DNA from: Dasypus novemcinctus
Taxonomy: Eukaryota; Chordata; Mammalia; Cingulata; Dasypodidae
DNA: 64,000 bases
NCBI RefSeq assembly: GCF_030445035.2
Contig: NC_080678.1
Coordinates: forward strand, 116,813,947 to 116,877,946
Direction: 5' to 3'
A program made the translations under genes and the position numbers. Positions 56,466 through 64,000 of this stretch are shown one piece after another; position 1 is the first letter of the stretch; the number at the start of each line of letters is the position of its first letter. The notes under the pieces are model-generated. The model was not told where the DNA came from, made no database searches, and saw only the letters and a program-made list of their open reading frames with translations.

Positions 56466-59400
56466 AAAAGTAAAAAGCAAAATACTAAAAAGTTAAGTTC
56501 ATTTAATATGTAACACATTGCATTGAAAATGTTTAAAAGGTATATAAAAATCAAGAAATAAACTTGAGCATTGTCAAACTCTCTTTTACATTCAAAACAG
56601 GCCTTGAATACATTGTAGGTTGCCTCTCCATATGAGTTATTGGCTAGTTTGGTCACTGACCCCTAAAACAATAAAAATATCTATGACTTCTCTGGCTGTG
56701 CTTCTGAAGTGGATGGAAACTGCTTTGCAGTTTCAACCTCCTGCAGCAGCCAGCAGTGGCTCAGTATAGCCAAATGTGCAATGGACATCATCTTCAGACT
56801 GCACTGTCTCAGAGTGCCAAAGTGCGCTAGGCACCAGGCCAGTGAAATGTACTCCCTAGTTTCTCTCTAGAGTCAACAGTACTACTTCTGTGCAGAACAT
56901 ACGAAGTGGAACAATAAATACCAGAATACTGTAAGTAGAACTTGACACACAATTGACTTTATGGCCTGCTCCCAGGGAGAGAAAACATGTGAAGTATTGC
57001 AAACCTGAAACTTAAAACTATTAATTGAAGCTCAAAACCCTTATGCATTAAGTAACCACCATCTTGGCTGAAAACAGTGGAGTCAACAACCCTTTTAATC
57101 TAAAGGCCACCAAACTAACTTGGGGGCAGCCTCTCACAGCTAAGTACCTAAATTGTTATCTATTACAATTTCTCTCTGAGGGTTAACCAAGAACTTAAAA
57201 TACATATATACTGTTCACCACCAACTTTTAAAAGAGGTGCCATCTTTACGGGCACCTAACCTTTTCTACCTCTGTAATCCAGTGTACTCTTAAAAAAAAA
57301 GTATTCTAATTAAATTTGTTTCTTTCAGAATGAGCATCTTATTAGCCATGTGAACACTTCATCCAGTTTCATACAAAATGCCAGATCCATCTTCCTCCAG
57401 GCAAAATAAGTCCAGGTATGAGCCCTGAAGCCAGGCTGAAGCCACATGCCTGTGTAGCTCTGCCACGTGAGAGGCGTTTGCCTTTGGCCAGGTTGCTTGA
57501 CATCCTGTAAGCCTCATTCTCCCCCTCTCCAGCTGGGGCTTCCAGCACTGCCAGGCTCATAGGGCTGTGTGGAGGGGCCGGTAAGATGTGCATGTGGCTC
57601 TTTGGGTCCTTGCTCTCTTCTGAATGGAGAGAAGAGCAGAGAGAGAGAGAAATTAAAGGGACATTTACACCCCTTTTCTCCACTCACCATCTAAAAGTGG
57701 GTTGGACATAGCTTCTCAGAGACCACCCAGGCTCCAAGGGTGGGTTTCCCCGGTGACTGCCTCCGAAATAATAGAAGACGACGACATCCTCGTGTGTCTT
57801 GAACCCTTTGGGCGAGGTGGGCAGGTGCACACACATGCAAACACAGCATGCACGCAGTGGGAGAGTTGAACGATAGACGCATCTTTTCGGAAAGAGGAGC
57901 CACCAGCCAGAGCTGCTCCTGAGCCTCTTGTACTGTCATTTGGGACTCTAGGACATGCTTCCCATGATGGATGCGACAGTTAAAACTCTGAGCCCAGATA
58001 TGCAAGCATCTCAGAGAATTTGAGGAAGGGAGAGCTTTGAGGCTGGAACAGTGGACGAGGTGGTCACGGAGATGCATCTGGCCCTGCTCAAAGATGGTTC
58101 AAACAGCAACTCCCTGAGCAGAGGTAGGTGCCCCCCCCGGGGCCCCTTTCCCACGGTGACCGGTGACTTGCTGAGTTTTGCCTTCTCCAGGGGATTGCTC
58201 CAGGCCTCTTGCTCCAACACCCCTTCTCCCCAGGACATCCCGCCAGGAGGAGAGCTCCAGGCAACATGCCCATAGCAAGAGGAGGACATCAGATCTGCTC
58301 CACGCCCCAGCTGCTGGGAAATGATGGAACTCACCAGAGAAGCATCCTGGGGGCTGCGGAGAAATTTCAGGGACAGAGAAACGACATTTAATGCCTGAAG
58401 GGAAAAACCTGTGGAAGCGGAGGAAGAGATTGCTGCTGCGGTGGCAGGACGCGGCGGGGCCCTGGCCCTGCTCAGGATGCGCTGTGGTTGCATGGATCCA
58501 AAACATTGAAAGCAAATATTGACTCTGACTCCTGAAAAGCCTTTAATTATTTATTTTGAATAATTTGATACTGGAGTAAATTAATGCTGAAGCATTTCTC
58601 TGTTTGTGCCAAATCGGCGCGTCTCAGTGGGAACCCGGCCCATCTTTGCAGGCAAGTGCGCACTCACAGTAGGCAGTCCATTGCTGCAGCGTGCCATTAA
58701 GTTAATTTCAAAAAGAACCAGTAAAGGTATATGGAGCAGGCAGTAATAGCATGGAAAATATCCAAAATTACTAGACCCAGCAACAGAACTCGGATGCCAT
58801 TTTCATGCACTAATAATTTGTAGTCTACATATTGAAGGTAACTACAAACGGGCTACGTTCTGTGCTAAAGCATTCAAGTAATTAAAAATACACCGTTAGC
58901 AGGCTCTGCCTTTCAGCATTTGGGAACCAGAGGCCTTTTATCCCCCTTTTTTTTTCTGGGTAAATGCAGTTTGCAGGCTGTTTTCCAGGGCCATGCAGAG
59001 GTCCTGTGTCACAGGGATTATATCCATTTCCTTGTTTTCCTTCAGGGGTTTGAGGTGAGTTTCCCCACCAGGTCAGAGAAGGAGCCCACGATGCCACAGG
59101 GAGGCTCCTGGGAAATCAATTTCATTTTAGGTGAATTACTATGTCAGGGTTTGCTAATGGGACAATTTTGAATAAGCCCCATGAAATTAAGCATCTGAAA
59201 GCCGAAGGGTCCCCTCAAAATATAGCATAGGTTTTTGCTAGGGTGGGGGAATGAAAACATTATGGACAAGAAAAACTGTCAAACAACAGATTTAACTTCT
59301 AAGGCCAAGTGGAAAGAAAAAAGAAGACAAAGTATTTGAAGTTTCCAGGGGCCTCACATGACAGAATATTTCCTGCTTCTTCATGGATTTCCAGGAGGAA

Positions 59401-59990
59401 TTATCTCTTTTCACTTCTATTTCATTCCCAACAGCAACTGTTTAGGCTGTGTTCATAAGCTGCCCATTTCTACAGGTCCCTGTAGGAAAGAGATCAATTT
59501 AACCAAGGAAGGTTTCTTAAAAAAGGCAATCTTTTTACTATTCATGAAGGATATCGATATTATAGCAACCAGACTCAGGCAGAGCCATTGTTCCTTTTCT
59601 AACTCCTAGAGAAGGTATAATTTCAACAGTAAAAAGCCATTTAACTATTAATTGGGTCTAAGATATAACCATGCAATTAGTCAAGTGATCACTCCAAAGG
59701 ACAGCGGCTTTGATCTTCAGAATGAAGGGACAAGATAATGACAAAGAAGCCAAGTTCCTTTTTAGGTGAGCAACTTGGGTTTACCTTCATTTGACGGTGT
59801 TGGTTAGGACTTAATTCTCTCGGGCTACCGCAGGGTGGCCACTGGGAGAACCAGGACTTCGGGACTCACCCTGGACCCCAACGAGGACCCAAGAACATCT
59901 GTGGAGGGTCCGTCAAGGCTCTCTCTAAAGTCGTCAGAGGCCTTGGGTAATTCTCTGGATAATTTACCCAAGAAAATTCAATTGCCTCTT
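56466..59990. other. Intergenic, no supported gene
   Basis: Mostly single-copy-looking sequence. A short open segment near 58,040-58,125 ends in a donor-like GTAGGT, but no acceptor precedes it. Confidence 0.45.
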
Positions 59991-60560
59991 GAGGTTTCAG
60001 CAGTCCCTGGAGAGGTATTTCAAAAGCCACCGCACAGAGGCCTTGAAATCAAGGAGTGGAAAAATCGGAGGCTGGTTCCCTGCCCACCCCCTGCACCCCT
60101 AGCCCGGAATCCTCCCCCTCATCTTCCTGTCCTGCCCCTGGGCGGGGGGGGTGACCTCCCCCTCAGCCACGCCCACCCACTCCTCTGCGGTCCCGGCAGA
60201 GCAGCTGCCACCTGCCCAGAGCCCCGCGACAACTGACTCATCTGCGATGACTGAGCCGCAGCCGGGGACTGTTTTCTAAAGGTCTTTCTGGACTCTGTCT
60301 TCAGGAGCTCCCTGACAAGCAGGGCCAGGAGAGGGATGCACGGAGGAAGTGGGAAGACACCCAGAGGCCGTGAGAACCACAGGGCCACCCCTAGCTTGGC
60401 CTGGCCAGGACCATAGACTCCGCCGTGGCCCAGGAGGCCCCACGAAGTCTCCCAGCACGGCCAGGCCGGGGAGCCAGGACTCGGCTCGGCCCAACGGCTT
60501 GGCGGGTGTCCCTCCCTTTTCCCAAGGCCAAAGACAGACAGCGGCTTCCTTCCTCACCAA
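59991..60560. promoter_or_regulatory. GC-rich patch with AP-1/MARE-like sites
   Basis: It contains a G run and GGGCGG at 60,138-60,150, TGACTCAT at 60,235-60,242 and TGACTGAGC at 60,249-60,257, within a CpG-richer stretch. Candidate regulatory DNA; no transcript start can be placed. Confidence 0.35.
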
Positions 60561-61599
60561 GAGCCTGTGAAGAATTCTTTAAAAACCGTCTTGCTTGCAG
60601 AACATGTCCTGAGTTTCAAGCAGCATACAAGCCAGTTTACCTATGTGGAATCTGAGGGTAAGAAAAGGAGCCCCACACTTTCCCCGGGGTCTGGCCAAAA
60701 GATGCCAGGACTTGGTTTTCCTCCAATGGACGGCAGGGTTGGCTTCAGGCCGAGGCCCCGCTCTGCCCGCCCTCTCCTACTAGGCTCAGGTAAAACTTGC
60801 AAGAAAATGCTCCCTGCAGATGAGAGGGCCACTGGACCAAATCCAAACTTGGAAGCCAGGGAATCCCTTTCTCTATCATTTGCAAATAAAATGAGTTTCA
60901 GAAACACAGTGGCGTGTGTGTGGCGCATGAGCTTGGAGCCTGCAGGCCGCAGCTGCATTATGCAGATTCCCATCCACGGGAACACCAGGAAATGTGTGCC
61001 AGGGTTCATGGCACGCGAGAGTTTATAACTTCATTTCCTGTAACACATTTCACGCAAATTGTACCCCGACTTGCTTTGCAGAATTAAATAATGCAGTTAC
61101 ATACCCTCGGAGAATTCGCCCACTGAGTTAACGTGGGAGAATATTCTGGTCCCACAATGTACGAAGTCAACCCTTGGTTTCTCGCTGGAGTCAAACACGC
61201 ACGCACGTGCACGCAGACAGGAACACAGGCAAGGGGAAGGCTTTCTTTTATTCAACGCTTTCACTGCGTAGTGACACATCGAGGGTTATATTTTATTTAT
61301 ACAACATTTTCAAACATTTTGACCTGCATTCTCATAACAGCAAAAATATCGGAGGTGGTAGGAAGCGAGAGTTCCTCTAAACACAGGTAGGGGACATGCT
61401 GCTAAAAATTTTGGATTTTGGATTTTGGGTTAAAAGATGGTGAGATGAGGGGCAAAAGCAGCACCTCCTCCCCGCGCTCCCCCCCCATAGGCAATCCCTG
61501 TAGGCAGTGGAGAAAATGTAGTAAGTACAACTAAAATTGGATTTAATCATTGCTGCTAATAAAGGGCCAAGGCTAGATGGCAATTTACTGTGCTGTCGG
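60561..61599. other. Intergenic, no gene recognised
   Basis: Open frames on both strands without family resemblance. No repeat recognised. Confidence 0.45.
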
Positions 61600-62110
61600 C
61601 AAAATGAATTGCTTAAGGCACATTAGCAGCACATTAGATAACATACACACAGTAAGTAAATTATGATTAAAATAACCACAGAGTAAATACTGTACATGCT
61701 GTACCACAATAACTCTTTTCAAAAATCTTCTAGAGATACCTCCCCCAGTGAATCTGTTTATCGTCTCCTACAATTTTTATCAAACTCAATAAGCATATTT
61801 CTTGCTCTGCAAAATGTTTTTGATTGGTCTTTTTATTTTTCCACATTTGGTAAATGAAAGAATGATGTCATGCAACAGCATTAAATACTATTAAGCAGAC
61901 CATAACTAACATTCGCTGCATAAATTATACGTAAGCTGACACTTTTATGCACTTTGTGAAGAATTGCTTCATGGGTTATGAAATCTTTCCCAAAACAAGC
62001 TCCAAAGAATAACATGCCTGGTTCTGTTTCATGGCTACAAATTGGTAACTGAATTAACCTTCATTTATTAAGTTTTCACAGGGAACCCTTCTCATTCAAA
62101 TACTTGTAGA
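61600..62110. promoter_or_regulatory. AT-rich block with homeodomain-like and CRE-like sites (candidate enhancer)
   Basis: Unlike the surrounding sequence it has no repeat signature. It holds many TAAT/ATTA cores, an ATGATGTCATGCAA composite at 61,862-61,875 (CRE/C-EBP-like) and TGATTGG (CCAAT complement) at 61,832. This is suggestive composition only. Confidence 0.3.
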
Positions 62111-64000
62111 TGATAATTTATTTTTATCTGAGGCATAATTTTTCATGTGGCGTTTTTGCCAAAATCAATATAACAAGAGCCAAACCCCATTCCCTCTTCT
62201 CCATTTATCCCCTCCTCCTCTTGGCCGCTCACCTACCTGTGTCTTTCCTAGCCGGGAAGGTAAACAAACGAGGCTGCATCGTAATAATGGCCTGTGCCAA
62301 AATGCACAGTGTATTTCACCAAACTTAGGACTCTTCACACGCTTGCCTAAAACGGCTTTCACATGCTCAAGCAGGGAGTGCGGGGTCATTTCATGGCAGA
62401 AAGCCTGCATATTTCACTTCTGATTCCCAAGGAAAACGGGTGCCAAAAGTGACGATGACAAGCCCAGGTTTTGAGATAGACCAGATTAACAGAAAATGAA
62501 ATTGCAGAGGGGCTGGGGAAACACCCCCTCTGGACACAGCAGGTCAGCTCCGCTTCCCAAGTGCAGTGGGCACTGGGACATGGCTCTCAAAACCCAGGCA
62601 GACAGCTGCTCCCTCGTGCTCGCGGGCAGCTTTCAGAGAGCGCAAGTCCAGCAGGAAAAGCACTGCGGGATCGCTAAGGCAAGGGAGGCTAAGGACCACC
62701 GACTGTCCTCTCCGCATAATCCTGACGATGTCGCAGGGAGTTTGCGTTCTAATCGTTCACGAAGGAAACTCATTTGCTGCTTCAGGACTGAAGGGTTGCT
62801 CTTGTTTTTTATTTTCTGGAATTCAGACAATAGCATGTATATAAGCAAAATAGGTATCAGAAGAGATCAGTTTTGCTAATACATGTGACCTGCCCAGTGC
62901 CTGGGAGCTCAGCAAATACATAATCATTGCTGGCATTATTAGAATTTTAATTGATATGTCTGTTACGGCTAAAGTTTAAATTCTGGGTAATGTGACTCTA
63001 GTTCAACAGATTTGTGTCCCACCTCTAAATTCATGAGAGTAAGCTACAAGTATGCTGGTGCATTGTAGCCCATTTCTTTATACCTTTCACTCTGAGCCAA
63101 ACTGGTCTAGCAAATTCTGACACCAAGCCTGTTAGGAGTTTGATTTAGTGGAGACGTTCTGCATCGGCATATACCTGAAGACTATCCTGTTAACTTATCC
63201 TGTTCACTGTCCTGTTCACTGAGTTCCTGTGGCTGGTTAGCCCAGGCCCAACCTGGGCCTCAGAACTCTGTGACTACCAAACTGTCAACCATCCCAAGGT
63301 CAGTGTCTAAAGCAGAGCGGATGGAACAACCCGTTTTCTACAGCTCCATGTGTTACGGTGTCGAGACAGAGAGCTTTGCTGTGGCCGGCCAATGAGAATT
63401 TCAAATATTAAAATAGAAGAGCAGATTATGTGCAAGAGGCAGCTCCCATTTCAGGGATATTTTATATCTGTGTAGACGTGCGTGTATGTATGTGTGTATA
63501 CAGCAGATAAAATAATGGCTTTTTATTCCCGCTGCAGCTCGTTGGGATGTTTTGCCAATTGGAGGCACAGTTCTCTGGGCTTTGCCCACCTGAGCTGGGG
63601 CCAAGTTAGGAAAGACTGCCTCACTGCCCTGCTGGAAGCCACCCCAGAACTCCACGTCAGTCATCGGTGGCATTTCTTTGGAGTTGCTGAATTGGGATGA
63701 GCAGGACACAGGTAGGGCACAAGTAGCGAGTGAATGCAAAGCTGAGGCAGGGCTGGTGAGTGCCTCGATGGGTCTAAAGATGTGGACAAGTTGGACTACG
63801 AATGCGGGAGTGGAGCTCCAGTACGAATGCCCTCGGGGCATCAAGGCGCCTCACGGCACAGCCCGCCTGAGTCCTGCCAGCAAGGTCCAGGGGGAACAGG
63901 GGCAGCTGCGCTCCATGCCCAGCAGCACCTGTGACTCCAGCTACCATCTTTGCTGATGACTCATGAACGTGCGCCTCACCCCAAAGCTCTCTTCTCGTCT
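62111..64000. other. Intergenic, no gene recognised
   Basis: A short TGTATGTATGTGTGTATA repeat lies at 63,484-63,501. No supported exon or RNA gene. Confidence 0.45.

Noticed and set aside
58048..58125. Open, protein-like segment (VVTEMHLALLKDG...) ending at a GTAGGT donor
   Set aside because: It looks coding by composition, but no polypyrimidine tract or acceptor precedes it, a stop lies just upstream in frame, and I do not recognise the protein.
59835..60236. 133-codon frame in GC-rich DNA
   Set aside because: Proline-rich wording without a recognisable domain, and no upstream acceptor or promoter that I can support.
1..64000. Bacterial-type features (operons, CRISPR arrays, insertion sequences, attachment sites)
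   Set aside because: The window is mammalian nuclear DNA; the only tandem array with regular units is the minisatellite at 10,561, which has no spacers.

Overview
This window is vertebrate nuclear DNA from a mammal. It is dense in interspersed repeats, has a few short exons with GT/AG splice sites, and has no bacterial-style gene packing. Seven near-full-length copies (and two short ones) of a tRNA-derived SINE of the DAS type, known from armadillos and their relatives, point to a xenarthran, most likely an armadillo (Dasypus). That assignment comes from repeat recognition, not from a database search.

Layout. 1-3.2 kb is an antisense L1. Roughly 6.9-19.25 kb on the + strand holds the 3' half of a gene of the anthrax toxin receptor family, most like ANTXRL: seven exons covering the Ig-like extracellular module, a long Lys/Pro-rich juxtamembrane segment, one transmembrane helix and a Cys-rich cytoplasmic tail, then an ATTAAA poly(A) signal. 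The upstream exons for the signal peptide and VWA domain are not visible. Its introns are full of retroelements, including one that landed inside the polypyrimidine tract of a splice acceptor. 19.9-25.5 kb is mostly L1 and SINE fragments around a GC-box-rich, CpG-rich block at 22.3-22.6 kb.

27.3-40.1 kb on the - strand holds an exon-by-exon relic of a PIWI-clade Argonaute (PIWIL) gene. Eleven exons can be matched in order to the PAZ, MID and PIWI regions, mostly with recognisable splice sites, but stop codons, frameshifts and deletions break several of them. It is an unprocessed pseudogene, not a retrocopy.

At 40,959-48,650 a young endogenous retrovirus sits just 5' of the PAZ exon. It has two 513-bp LTRs that differ at about 14 positions by hand count, a GGGGC target duplication and a lysine-tRNA primer binding site. 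It keeps a gag start, the RNase H-integrase part of a betaretrovirus-like pol and a gammaretrovirus-type env. All coding parts are broken, and about 2.4 kb of AT-rich noncoding sequence replaces most of gag, protease and reverse transcriptase.

48.7-57 kb is SINE, L1-type 3' ends and AT-rich sequence without genes. 57-64 kb has fewer recognisable repeats, a GC-rich patch at 60.0-60.5 kb with AP-1/MARE-like sites, and an AT-rich stretch at 61.6-62.1 kb that could be conserved regulatory DNA. I found no gene there that I can support.
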